Origin: Todiramphus chloris collaris
Lineage: Eukaryota > Chordata > Aves > Coraciiformes > Alcedinidae
Assembly: GCA_025345505.1 (NCBI GenBank)
Contig: JANVCC010000120.1
Coordinates: 4,666,113 to 4,730,112 of the forward strand
Direction: 5' to 3'
DNA: 64,000 bases
Shown: piece by piece, positions 1 through 14,127 of the stretch
How positions within the stretch are numbered: position 1 is the stretch's first letter
Layout of the letters: each line of letters begins with the position of its first letter
Notes under the pieces: generated by a model
What the model was told of the DNA's origin: nothing
The model's input: only the letters and a program-made list of their open reading frames with translations
Database searches by the model: none
Made by a program: the position numbers and the translations under genes

Positions 1-3057
<3,057 letters not shown>

Positions 3058-3770
3058 GAGGAACTCGACTGGGCACCGATAGCTTTAACTTAATCAGCCA
3101 CCGCTATGTTACTCCTATTTGGTAGTGAATAGAGCGAAATGATGTCTGGGGAAAAGGTAAACCAAAGTGTCCCAAGCCAAAAGCACCCCAAGATCGTCTG
3201 CGTGCGAGCGTGGGCAAACGTCAAGCCAAGATGGACCAAGCCCTACGTTACATTTCAAGATGAACGTCCACGAGGCTTGAATTTGTCGCTTTATGTGGTT
3301 CCTTTCTTATAAGTATGTGGATTGTATGTGGGGGTGGGGGTGGGGAAGAATGTGTGGAATCAGGTGTTTGTTTCTTGCAGAGCACTTCTCAGTCATCTCA
3401 CTCGCACCCCTTCCCCACACAAAGCACTCAGAAGTGATGAAAAGCTCACCCTGCTGCAAAATGTTTCAGAGAAAAGAGTGGGGAGCCATCTAATCCATCT
3501 CTCTGCCAATGCAGGAGGACTGAACTGAAAAAAAACCCCAACCAACAGAAAAAAAAAGACCAAACAACAGACCACACACCCCTCCCCCCTCATTTTCTCC
3601 TCTCCTTCCCTTCCCACCAGTGCAGGGCCCTGACCACCAAAGAGCTGCGGGATGATGCCAGAGCCACACGCAGCACGTGAGAGCCTGGTTTCCAGCACGG
3701 CCGCAGGGGCTCGGGCACGCGCCGGGGCCGGCCGGCATCAGCCACGTGAACGAGAGCTGTGATGTGACTA

Positions 3771-3815
3771 TTTTTATTATTATTATTATTATTAATATTA
3801 TTATTATTATTATTT
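3771..3815 (+). repeat. (TTA)n trinucleotide tract in RUNX3 3'UTR
   Basis: This is an interrupted TTA/ATT tract with a single inversion of phase in the middle (attaatatta). It lies inside the inferred RUNX3 3'UTR and would be a U/A-rich, weakly structured segment in the mRNA. Confidence 0.9.
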
Positions 3816-5135
3816 GTTGACGACAGAAGGTTGTATTGATCGTTTGCGTCGTTGTCGTCAGATTTTAAACAGTAACGTGGTTGATCCCGTGCCTGACAGA
3901 CACCCATGCCCCCCGCCTTTCCCTGTATGTTTACATATGAGATGTACTTTTTGTTTTGTTCTCTTTGCTCTCTTGTCCTGACCTCGGCCGTTCAACCCTT
4001 TGCTCCTCTTAGCAAATCTCAGTGCTGGTGGCCAAAGTGAAGGCGGCGGTCAGGGCAGCCCGAGCTGTACGAGATGCACTTCGGAGCATGTTAGCTGCAA
4101 AAGGGACTCGGGAGCCTTTGGCCTGAGCCCTCCCACCGGTCTCTGGGTCTTCCTTTCATCCTCTCTGAGTGGCACCAGATGAGCTGGTGGCAAAGCGTCC
4201 TGTTTCTGTTATGATTCTTTCCCGTGTTTTCACCCAGAGTGACATATGAATGACTTTTTCTTTTCCCTAGGAAACAGCTTACACTTGGTTCATACCAAAA
4301 GCTCTAACTGAGATTTGGAAAAAGGAGCAATTTCTACTCACTCCCTTGGTGGTGGGAATGTTGTGAAGTAACGTTACCTGCTTTCCATCCCCTCACCCTC
4401 CTTTCCTCCCCACCAAGAGACCCAGAGGAGGGGTATCTTGCTGTAGATGAAACAAGCTGAAGAAGGGGCTCTAAAGGTACCGCCAGCCCGTCAGCAGCCG
4501 GTTGGATCCCGTGGCATCTGGAGGAGCCAGCTCTGCCAGGCACCGTACCCCTTGTAGCTGATACCGGAGAGATTGCAACCGAACGGGACCGTGATGGGAG
4601 GTCGTAGGCAGCCAGAGAGGTGGCAGGGGCTCCCCCAAGGCTGGGCTAGTGGCCAGGGGCTTACATCGCCTCTCGCAAGCTGGCTGTGCTTTCTGCTGGC
4701 GTGGGAAGTCGGGCTGGATTCGGGATTCCTGATGCTGGCAGGACTGAGGGCAGGGTCCTGGGGAGCATGTAACTGCAGCACCCACTGCCCTCTGGAGCCC
4801 ACTCTGCAGCAAGGGGATACAGACGGTCCCCAGCCCCCAGCCCCACCAGTAACCAAGCCTTGTTCTTATTTGTTTTGGTGGGTTTGTTTTTTTATTCATA
4901 TGAGCATAAGAAAATTGAGAGCCCACAGCTGCCCTCCCGGCCCCTGTGTCTGACACCGTCCCAGCCACACCGCTTCACCCCAAATCTCAGTTGGCAGCTC
5001 GTGGTCGAGGTACAGAGCGTTGTAATTGCACTACCACGTCAAGACTGGAGCAAGACATCCTGGCTTCCTTGGAAAGCTGCGATGACCACTCGTGAGCTCA
5101 AGAAGCAACAAGAAGAACAACTCTTTTAACTTAGA

Positions 5136-5187
5136 ATGATGATGATAATAATAATGATGATGATGATAATAATAATAATAATAATAA
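5136..5187 (+). repeat. (ATG/ATA)n trinucleotide tract in RUNX3 3'UTR
   Basis: Blocks of ATG and ATA triplets alternate (atgatgatgataataata, then atgatgatgatgataat and further ATA units). The blocks look like two expansion phases of one trinucleotide repeat. It is the second trinucleotide array in the same 3'UTR. Confidence 0.9.
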
Positions 5188-5491
5188 AAATAAGCCCTAC
5201 CCCAGCAAAACTGCAACCTTCGCTTGCCTTAGCGACAGCGAGCACCTCACCAGTGCTGGCCAGCTGTAGAAACTGGGCCACAGCAGCCTGTGTTTCCATG
5301 CGTTGACCTTTGATCATCCTCCAACCGCGCCACTGATTGAAAGCACAAAGAAAACAAGGCATTCGTAGTAGTAGGTTAATTTAAGACTGTTCGTCATGAA
5401 TTTAAAGGAAAAAAAACCACACAAAAAAATGTTAAAATAATAAAAAGGAATGGCAACAATGATGTTTTTGTGACATATTGTCATGTGAAGG

Positions 5492-5499
5492 TGTAAATA
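5492..5499 (+). promoter_or_regulatory. Pumilio-type element (TGTAAATA) in RUNX3 3'UTR
   Basis: TGTAAATA is an exact match to the PUF-protein consensus UGUANAUA on the sense strand of the RUNX3 3'UTR. An 8-mer of this kind can occur by chance. The sense orientation and UTR location are what make it worth noting. Confidence 0.4.
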
Positions 5500-5552
5500 T
5501 ACGCACCTCTATTGTATGCAAATGGTCGCGAGACAGGCCAATGTTTTTTGCT

Positions 5553-5560
5553 TTGCACTA
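5553..5560 (+). promoter_or_regulatory. miR-130/301-type 8-mer target (TTGCACTA) in RUNX3 3'UTR
   Basis: TTGCACTA is a full 8-mer match to the miR-130/301/454 seed. From memory, mammalian RUNX3 has been reported as a miR-130b target, so the same relation is plausible here. It lies 53 nt after the Pumilio-type element. Confidence 0.4.
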
Positions 5561-6018
5561 TAATTTGCTCTTTCTTTTTTTTAAAGGAAAAAAAAATGCA
5601 CAATCGCTTGTACAGTAAAACCCCTTTGTCTGGCTCACAGAATATTTAACTATAAAATCTAATTTTTTTTTTGGTCTTATTTGTTATAATAATATAATTC
5701 TTAAATGTGTTGAAGGATCCGATTCTTTATAATGCTTCTAATACTTGTATGTGCAGGGTAAAAAAACAACAACCAACTAAGGAGATGACGACAAAGCTCT
5801 TTGTAGATAAAGAAAGCTAAAGTTGTTGGTTTGTGGGGGTTGTTTTTTTTTAATGGTGTCTTACGATGGACATAAAAAAAAAAACCCAACCCAGCAACAA
5901 AAAAATAGCTAGTGATACCAAATAATGTGGTTATTTGTGTAATATACCAGCCCTACTTGAAGGTAATGCCCTATATTTAATATGTAGCCCATCTTTTTAA
6001 CCTGTAGCACTTGTCACT

Positions 6019-6078
6019 GGGGAGGGGGGAGGCAGGGAAGGGGGGGGGAGGGAGGGAGGAGGGAGAGGAAGAGGAGGG
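6019..6078 (+). promoter_or_regulatory. G-rich tract near RUNX3 poly(A) site, potential G-quadruplex
   Basis: This is a nearly pure purine, G-run-rich stretch containing at least five separate runs of three or more G, including a run of about nine, separated by single A bases. On the sense strand it could form an RNA G-quadruplex. It sits about 240 nt upstream of the inferred poly(A) signal, where G-rich elements can affect 3' end formation. The structure is inferred, not shown. Confidence 0.5.
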
Positions 6079-6311
6079 TCTGCTCCTGTTGAAGTCATTG
6101 GAAGAAGCTCTGGCTGGAGGAGTCTCTGCTGTGCTGGCTTCAACGAGACCAGAGCCAGGCTCCATGGGCAGGTGGAAGTCGCGTTGGTACGAAGCCATAG
6201 CACAGTGGTCAGTTCTGCTTTTCTAGCGTCAGAGTCGATGTTCTTATCCAATGTACGTGATTATAGCGTCAGGCCTCCGTGTAATCATTTTAATGACTTT
6301 CCATGTGGAAT

Positions 6312-6317
6312 AATAAA
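6312..6317 (+). terminator. RUNX3: Candidate RUNX3 polyadenylation signal AATAAA
   Basis: A canonical AATAAA lies in an AT-rich context (ggaataataaacg). It is followed within 40-60 nt by a T/GT-containing downstream stretch. It is the last good signal before the DNA becomes GC-rich intergenic sequence, so it is the best candidate for the distal RUNX3 3' end. Confidence 0.6.
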
Positions 6318-6335
6318 CGTACCGTTACGAATCTC

Positions 6336-9300
6336 CCCGCTGCTTTCTGCCTGCTCACTTCTTGCTGGAGGCAGCAGAGCTGTGCCCTGGCACAGCTTCC
6401 TCACCCTGCCCTTTCTCCAGGGGCTAACTTTGGCATCCCTCTGAGCATCCCTGTGCCCAGATCTGGTGTCCGGGAGGAGCTCACAGCTGCTCTCAGCCCC
6501 AGTTTGGCCCAAGCAGGCACTGGGAGGGTGTTGAGGGAGCAGGGCAGGCAGGTACCTTCACAGGGATGCAGGGGGGTGATGGGGGTGGGAAACCCCCGTT
6601 GTTCAAACAGATGTATTTTGTCTTCTTGTCCAGCTGAGGCTTGTGTTTTGTCCTTTCATAAAATAATTGTGATGATTCTCTTGGTTCATCAGAGCCACGA
6701 GAAAACAGAATATACAGTGTTCTGATGTGTCCACCTCCCATCGAAACACAAGTGGTATAGATCCTTTTAAACTTTAGCTGTTGCCCCGAGTTAAAGCTGG
6801 GTTTAAACTTGAAACCCATCAGAAACTTAGTCAGAAGCTTAGAGGTGAGATGATGACTTGAAAATTGTGGTAAATTGCCCTTATTCTGCTGAGATTTACC
6901 AATCCATCTTGCAGCAGTGTGTGAACTTCTTTCTGAGGAGGGGCTTATTGATGATGTCTGAGAACACCCCTTTAGGTTTCTCCAAGGTGGGTCTGGACCA
7001 CTCCCACTGCACCGAGCTAGACCCTGCAGGTGATCCCTGCATCCCCAGCCCAGCATCCCACGCCGGGACCGCCGCCTGTCATCACCGCTTCCCGGGATGC
7101 AAAAACTCCGGCACAAATCTTAAACAGGACCCAAATTCCCAGGCGGTCCAAGCCCAAACCCCTTAACACTCACCACTAGCCTCCAGAACCCAAATGACAG
7201 CTGAAAAATTAAAGACTAAATTAAAATAAAAATAAAAGAAACCCCAGCCTACAATAGCATCTGATGGCAACGCGCTGCTGGCTGGGGGCTTCCAAGGAGC
7301 CCAACCACTCAACGCCAGCGTTATTCATGAGCCTGGCCAAGGCATGGGCAGCGACGTGCCGGGGTGATGCCAGCTCCTTGCCCATCGAGCAGGGCTCGGG
7401 GCACAACTGATGCTCTGCCTCTGCTTTGTGGTGTCTACAGAAGCGTAGCCCATTGTGGCGTTCATGCGGAAAGAGTGAAAACATAGAAAAGGAAGAAGAG
7501 AGAGAGGGGAAAAAAGAGGAAAAGCCCAAACGAAACCACAATAAATGCTGAAATGGATGAGAAGCCAGCTCCACAGCCCTGGCCAGAGGAAATGCGTTCC
7601 AAGTCAGACCCGAGACTCACCTGCCTTTTCTTCACAGCTACTGGGAGAGGAAACGCCCCGAGGTGTAGCTGTAATTTACAGGAACTTTCCATTCCAAACT
7701 GATCCGTGCTTTACTTGCTGCCTCATTTAAGGCCGCGGTGAGAAGAAGGAGGAAAGGGAAAAGTAAAACGGGACAAAGAAGAAGGGCTTTGTTGTACCAA
7801 CATGTGCTGGGTCATCCAGGGGAAAAAGGGCTTTTGAGGGGTGCAGCCTCCCTGCAAAGCTGGTTTGGGGCTGATGCTGACTGGGGGAGTGAGGCCAGGG
7901 CTAGATCAGGTGATGCTGGACCGTGGCAGCAGCTAAAATATAGCTGGGAGGCCCAGGTAGCTCAGTGAACTGATGGTGTTAAATGTACCCAACACCTCAG
8001 GGCCAGATGGGTGCTATTTTTATATGGGCGCTATTTTTATACGGGCCACCTACCGAGCACAAGATCCAGCAAGCTGGGGATGCTGAGGCTGCTTATAAAC
8101 ACAAATTCTGCACCAGTTTAATGGATTTAAATGGGAAAGCTGGACCCCAGCAGGTCAGTGTGGGATGCAGGGTGCATCAGCCTCTCCCAAAGGCCCTTTG
8201 AGAGCCAAGAGGGGTTGCAGAGGTTGGTCCTGGGTGCTGAGCACTCGAAGGCTCCGGCTGGTCCAGAGGGGACACTGAAAAACAGAGCTGAGAGCAATAG
8301 CATGGCTCAGTCAGAGCAGAAATGCTTGGTTTTTCTTTTGCAAATGAGAACTGAAAGGAGGGGGGACAATCACTGGCGCTCGGATGATTTTTTTCTGAGC
8401 ATTCAAATATTAAATTGAGTGGAGTTTGGGCTAAAAAATCTCATAGGAAAAATGAAGCCTATTTCCTTTTAGGACAGAGCTAACGAAAGCCTCAGCAAAA
8501 ATCTCATGATATTCTCTTTCCAGACCAAACTCGAAACCCCAGCCTCTCTTTTAATGGCTTTGTTGTGTCCAAACTGCCTGTCTTAGGAAATAAACTTCAA
8601 GCTTGCAAAACATTTCTAGGCGAGGTAGGGGAAGGAGCCTGCCTTGCTGCTGCGTGGTCTCACCTTGCCCACACCATCCCTTTCCCTCCTCAAGCCCATA
8701 ACAAACCTTGCACAAATGAGCAATCAGCATCATTAAAGCCCATTCCTGGTCCTCTGAAATAGTGGGCCCACCCTGCAAGGTGCCTGGCACCCTTCTCACG
8801 ACCCCAGGGGCGGCCCCTTGAACCTCCAAACACCCATCACCTGGACCAGCATCAGTCGGAGCCACCAGTTCCTGCTTTGGCAGCATCTCTGGGGGCATCC
8901 GTGGGGGGTCAATCCAGCTGCCAGGGCATCTGCTGGAAAGGACGGGTGGGTTGTTGAGGTTGGTAGGGGTTTTTTTTTATGAATACTGCCTGTTTAGAAG
9001 CTAAATGATGGAAACCATGGAAAATTCATTAGGGTGTCTGGGCAAGTGTTAGGTTACACATCATTCACATCTACTTACTCAGCAGGACCTCGTGCCTTGG
9101 GGGAGATATATATTTATATATCTATATATCTACATATCTACATTTCATATATAGGAGTTGTTGGTTTGTTGTTTGGTTGGGGTTTTTTTTCCTCCTCCAT
9201 TCAATACCCAGACAGGCATAAAAACGAGCCCTCTTGCTTCTCACAGGCTCTTCACAACTCACCCACCAAAGTGGAGCTGCCTTTTGCCCGGCCTCACTGG

Positions 9301-11381
9301 GCTCTGTCCCCTTCCCACTCCCACCCAGGGCCAGCCCCGTGACCAGTGAGGTGACCAGTGCCATTCCCACTCACTTGGAAAAGGCAGGAACTGTTAAACC
9401 AAGGCCAGAAAAGGGCAAATAAGCCACCACACCAGGACCTGCTGGCAGCGAGCCCTGCCTGCTGCTTCGGCACTGGCTGGCGAGAGGCTTGGCAAGGCTG
9501 GGCGCTGGGAGAAGAGCTGGAGGATGGACATCTGGCTTGGTGCCCAAACTATAAAACCTGGGGAAAAAAACCCCAATCCTTCATTCCCAATCACTCAGGA
9601 TTTCTCAAGTTTGGTGCAAAAAGAAATCCCAAGCAGCCTAATAAACCCCATCATTCCAGGGTCACTAGAGCTGATTTGTTCAGCTGCAGCTAGGATGCTT
9701 TGTTTCTCTGCTGAGCTCTTTCTCCCCAGCTTTGGCCAGTCCTGACACCACCACCCAGCCCTGAGCCTCACCTTGTTCAGCTCAAATCAACCCCAAATCT
9801 TTCCGGGGATCACAGAGGACATTCTCCAATTCGAAAGGAAAAAGAAGACAGGCTGTGTTTTTCCATAAAGAGGACCCAAAACCAAATCCTCACTGCTTGG
9901 CACAGGCCAGGACACCAGTTTTCCCCAGTGCGTGTTTGCTCTCAACTGGGGCAGCTCAGCCCACGTGCCAGGAACAAGGCTGAGTCAGGGCTGTAAGAGC
10001 TGTCCCTGCGGCATGTCTCGTGTCAAGGCTTTAGACACCAGATCATGGCAAGGAGGGGGCAGCCAAGGCCAGGGCTGCCAAGGAACCTGGGGTTCCAGGG
10101 GTTAATCCCCTCCCCGGGGTGCACCATGGCTCTCCTGAGTGGGCACTGGCCCAGATGTAGCAGTTTAGTTCATTTTTAGTAGGTCTAGAGCACTTCTGTG
10201 ATGCCACCCCAGGTACCCACCTTGGAAATCTCTCCCTAAAACCTGTTTGGAATCAAAGCTGCGCTTGAGGCGAAAACAGACAAAAAAAGCCAGTGGGAAA
10301 TAAGCACCCAAATACTTTTGCCCAGCTCAGGAGTCTTTCCCAGTGCCAGAATCAAAACCAGTTCCCTGGATCCCCATCAACCTCCTCAAATCCCTCCCGA
10401 CCAACAAGGATGTCCCCAAACGGGGCTTTGTCACTGCAGCCCGATGCCACCCGAGCCTGTACTCCGGTGCTGGCTACACCACTCAGGTGGCAGCCACACC
10501 AAGAACAGCAGCAGCATCTCAAAATCCACCCCCCAAGCACCTTATGTGCCATTCTGCGCGAGGGGTGTGATTTAATAACATCTACTGTGTTTTATTTAAA
10601 CAGTCTCCCGTGTGGCTGGTAGTTCCCTGCCAGCAGCAGGATGCAGGATGCTGCTGAGGTGCAGGGAAGGTGTTTCCTTACACTGAGGCTGGGCTGGGCC
10701 AGGAGATCAGAAGAGTTGAAATTAAAATAGCCTCATGCCCTGTGAGTTTTTATTCTTGGCTTACCTTACAGAGGCTAAAAGTGATGTTAGCGACAGGGTG
10801 CTGGGATCCCGGCTCGCTCCACCCAGCACCTCCCATCGCCCTCAGACACCGGGCAAGGAAAGCAGCTTGACTTCAAAGGGCCGGGGCAGGGGAGGATGGA
10901 GGGCGAGGACTCATTAACCTTGGAATCATGTTAGATGAGCTGATAGGTGGCTTTAATTAGCCCAGATGAGGCGGGCAGGGGAGATGAAGCTGCATCCCGG
11001 CGGGAGCGTGTGCGCATCTCTGTGCGTGTGTCTCCGTGTGTCTGTCTGTGCATCTGCCTGTGTGCCGTGCCCATTTGGTGCATCCCCCAGGTGAGTGCCC
11101 CTGGGCATGCACCTGCCTGCGTGGGCAGAGCGTGCCCGCGTGATGGGACACGTCCGTGTGGCGGGGGGACGCGTGCCCGGCAGCGCCCAGGGGCACCTGC
11201 CACCACCTCCCGCCAGCCCCGCTCAGGCACCTTCAGCGCGGCAGATCCTGGTGGGGATTTGCTGCTGCTGCTGCTCTGGGGATGCTCCTGTGGGGCAGGA
11301 TCGGGCCACGGGAGCGGGGCAGGAGCATCCCCACCTCTACAGCCCCAGGCCCTAAGGGGTTGGTCCCCATCCCGCTGCAGG
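6336..11381. other. Intergenic DNA downstream of RUNX3
   Basis: GC-rich unique sequence with no gene that I can support. Frames up to about 200 codons occur but lack domains, splice logic or low-complexity-free composition. Points of note are the twin CTATTTTTAT boxes at 8014-8040, an AT-rich TA/CATA patch at about 9098-9153, an AP-1-like TGAGTCA near 9992, and a GATA/TAATTA-containing patch near 10910-10970. The remainder looks like ordinary avian intergenic DNA. Confidence 0.6.
8014..8040 (+). promoter_or_regulatory. Tandem MEF2-like A/T boxes
   Basis: CTATTTTTAT occurs at 8014-8023 and again at 8031-8040, a 17-bp spacing, with the same GGG-GC flank between them. The core TATTTTTA fits the MEF2 TAWWWWTA core, with one mismatch to the full YTAWWWWTAR consensus. 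Function is inferred only. Confidence 0.3.
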
Positions 11382-11459
11382 TCACAGAGTCACAGCACGG
11401 GTCTGGAGATCATCCCATTCAAACCCCCTGCTCCAGCTGGGTCACCCTGAGCAGAGTGC
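11382..11459 (-). mobile_element. CR1 LINE 3'-end fragment
   Basis: On the - strand this reads as the 3' terminal part of a chicken-repeat-1 LINE. On + it shows the typical reversed end: TCACAGAGTCACAG, then an ATC-ATCC-ATTCAAACCCCCTGCTCC block. It is truncated and abuts the next CR1 copy in the same orientation. No coding capacity remains. Confidence 0.8.
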
Positions 11460-11463
11460 TCAG

Positions 11464-11752
11464 TCATGGAATCGTTTGGGCTGGAAAAGACCTTTAAGAC
11501 CATCAAATCCAACCCTTCCCCCAGCACTGCCAGGGCACCACTGCCCCCTGTCCCTCAGCACCACAGCTCCACATGGGGCTTGGAAACCCCTCCAGGGATC
11601 ACGGGGACTCCACCACTGCCCTGGGCAGCCTGGGACAGCCCTGGACAGCCCTGGAGGGGAAGAAATTGTTCCTCAGCTCCAACCCAAACCTCCCCTGGGG
11701 CAGCGTGAGGCCAGTTCCTCTTGTCCTGGCACTTGTTCCTTGGGAGAACCCT
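11464..11752 (-). mobile_element. CR1 LINE 5'-truncated copy
   Basis: A 3'-end CR1 copy in reverse orientation. It begins with the reversed terminus (TCATGGAATCGTTTGGGCTG) and includes the conserved GAAAAGACCTTTAAGACCATC block, the CTGGGCAGCCTGGGACAG block and the AAGAAATTGTTCCTCAGCTCC block. It lies 4 bp from another CR1 fragment of the same orientation, suggesting insertion of one CR1 into or beside an older one. It is a non-autonomous, 5'-truncated dead copy. Confidence 0.9.
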
Positions 11753-13647
11753 TTCTCCAGCCCCCTCCCAGGCTCTGGCTGAGCTCCAGGAGGGATATTT
11801 CACACCAGTGCTACCAGGCAGCATATTTCCTTTCCATCCTAGTAACTTGCAAAGCCCCTCGGGTCCCTGCAAACATACACAGCTCATTTTTTTTTAAGAT
11901 GGGGTGAAAAATAACCATAGCAAAGCTGGGTTCGGCTGCAGAGAGGGGACCTGGGGGTCCCATTCCTGGGGGTGTCCCTGGGGTGGCTGCAGCCCGGGTC
12001 CCCCCCCTTGACAGGTTTTGCTGTTTGCCTTTGCAGCCAGCGGGTTTATTATGGCCGGGAACACCCAGGTTTTTTTCTCTGTCTGCCATGAAATCGATAC
12101 AGTAATTTCATTTCTCAGTCATAAATGAAATGAGCTGTAAAGTAAAGTTGGGTGTTTTAAGCCAGAGTGAAAGAATGAATTGTTCTAATGGGGGACGTTA
12201 ACGAGGAGATTAAATGTTCCTGAGAAACCCGGGGGTCCCCGGGCTGCCCCTGCCTGCTGCCGAGCCTTTTCGGGCTCCCCGCACCCCTCCCTCCCGCCAC
12301 CCTAAAGCTGTGTGGTCCAGTGCCCCCAGCCCCAGCCCAGCCTGCCTGGGTGGCCGCCCTTCGCCCTCTCCTCTTCCCCTCACCCTGCCCGGGACCTTGC
12401 CGGGTGCTGAGTGACTCGGGAGGGTTTTCAGGGTGCTGGTGGCCAAGGGAGAGACCCAAGGGAAGGTGACAGAGCCGTTCTGGGAGCAATTCCAGCCCGT
12501 CTTCACCAGCATCATCCCCACGATGACGGCTCGCTGCCTAGTGCACTTAGACTAAAAGGAAATGGGGGAAAAAAAAGAAAGAAAACAAACCAAAAAAGAA
12601 GGTGGTTCTTACCAAAATGTTTCAGCTGACCCCAAGCACCTGGTTTTCTACCCAGAATTTTTTGGGGGGGCGGGACATAAAACCCAGGGAGGGAACACAC
12701 AGGTTTCCGCTCCCAGGGCCGGGCAGTTTGCAACATGAGGGACATTTTTGCCTGGGTACAGAGGCAGGTGCTGGTCAGTCCCCAGCCCCTCACTCCGTAG
12801 CAGGATTCACCCAGCTCGAGGCTGTTAAATATTCAGTTTGGCCTTTGCTTTCCTGGCAGCCTGACCTTGGGAGCTTTCCTCTCCCAGCAAGCAACCGAGG
12901 CACCCATCTCCCCTCCTGCCCCTGCTCCATCATTTATTTTCCGGTGAAAAATAACCCAACGCTGATCCAGGGCAAGAGCGAGCACTTTGACAAGTCCAAA
13001 AATACGAGGGCCATATTATCTTGAAACCATTAAAAGAAAAACCCCACAGTGAAAGCCCTATTGGGCCAGGAGAAACTCCAGCCAAGTTCCCCCAGTCCGC
13101 CCCCGGCTTCAGTTGTATTCCCCTGGAAATCCTCGCGAAGAAAAACACAGGGCACGAGAGAAAAAAAAATTTGGTTTTCATTAAAACCCTCGAATGTGAG
13201 GGGTTCTGTAGCTCTCAATGGGGCTTTGATTCCTATAGATGATGGAATGTTTGCAGAGCATTTTAAAAAAAACCCAGCATTCTCCACCTTTCTATCTTCT
13301 ATCGGCAGAAAAGGGCGCTGGCGTTTTCCTCCCCCCAGCCTGGGTGGGAGAAGTGGTGGGTGCTGGGTGCAGAGGTGAACCCCTGCCCTTTGTTTACCTT
13401 GAGGTGTTGCTTTAAAAAGACAACGGTATTTTCTCGTGGTTTTGGAACCAGGGGAGATAATCCATGTGGGGAGCAGGGGGGGGGAGAAATGTGTGGCAAA
13501 CGCTGCAGGAATTTTTCTTAAAGTGGGATTTTTTTAATTATTATTATTTTTTTTTCCACTGATAACAAGCAGGGTCACTCAGCCCTTCCAGGCACCACGT
13601 ACCTCCCTGAGCACTGTCCTCAAGGAGCTGAGAGGCATTTCCTCTCT
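11753..13647. other. Intergenic DNA with one AT-rich island
   Basis: GC-rich unique DNA in which 12080-12215 stands out as AT-rich. That island holds a ClaI-like ATCGAT and a 9-bp perfect inverted repeat (ATTTCATTT / AAATGAAAT, 12105-12113 and 12123-12131) with an AP-1-like CAGTCAT loop. It looks like a candidate conserved non-coding element. No gene was recognised in the rest. A-rich low-complexity runs occur at about 12570-12600 and 13160-13190. Confidence 0.5.
12105..12131. repeat. Short perfect inverted repeat in an AT-rich island
   Basis: ATTTCATTT (12105-12113) and AAATGAAAT (12123-12131) are exact reverse complements separated by 9 bp. A third ATGAAAT lies just upstream at about 12088-12094. 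The clustering in an AT-rich island of GC-rich DNA suggests paired binding sites, but this is inference. Confidence 0.6.
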
Positions 13648-13693
13648 TCTTTTCTTTTCTTTTCTTTTCTTTTCTTTTCTTTTCTTTTCTTTT
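13648..13693. repeat. (TTTTC)n pentanucleotide microsatellite, truncated by assembly gap
   Basis: Perfect TTTTC units run directly into the run of Ns at 13694, so the true array is longer than shown. The opposite strand reads AAAAG. Confidence 0.95.
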
Positions 13694-14127
13694 NNNNNNN
13701 NNNNNNNNNNNNNNNNNNNNNNNNNNNNNNNNNNNNNNNNNNNNNNNNNNNNNNNNNNNNNNNNNNNNNNNNNNNNNNNNNNNNNNNNNNNNNNNNNNNN
13801 NNNNNNNNNNNNNNNNNNNNNNNNNNNNNNNNNNNNNNNNNNNNNNNNNNNNNNNNNNNNNNNNNNNNNNNNNNNNNNNNNNNNNNNNNNNNNNNNNNNN
13901 NNNNNNNNNNNNNNNNNNNNNNNNNNNNNNNNNNNNNNNNNNNNNNNNNNNNNNNNNNNNNNNNNNNNNNNNNNNNNNNNNNNNNNNNNNNNNNNNNNNN
14001 NNNNNNNNNNNNNNNNNNNNNNNNNNNNNNNNNNNNNNNNNNNNNNNNNNNNNNNNNNNNNNNNNNNNNNNNNNNNNNNNNNNNNNNNNNNNNNNNNNNN
14101 NNNNNNNNNNNNNNNNNNNNNNNNNNN
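13694..14127. other. Assembly gap (434 N)
   Basis: Undetermined bases. The left edge is a pentanucleotide array and the right edge a 45-bp minisatellite, so the gap is almost certainly caused by tandem repeats. The N count need not equal the real length. Any frame drawn through the Ns is meaningless. Confidence 0.99.

Larger units (their letters stand above)
3058..6335 (+). other. RUNX3: RUNX3 3' untranslated region
   Basis: The sequence between the RUNX3 stop and the AATAAA at 6312-6317 has no coding frame of interest. It is AT-richer than the surrounding intergenic DNA and carries typical UTR elements: trinucleotide tracts, U-rich runs, a Pumilio-type element, a miR-130/301-type seed match and a G-rich tract close to the 3' end. 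The end at about 6335 is inferred from the usual 10-30 nt spacing after the signal. A weaker AATAAA at 5439-5444 could give a shorter form. The length, about 3.3 kb, is similar to the long 3'UTR expected for this gene. Confidence 0.75.
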
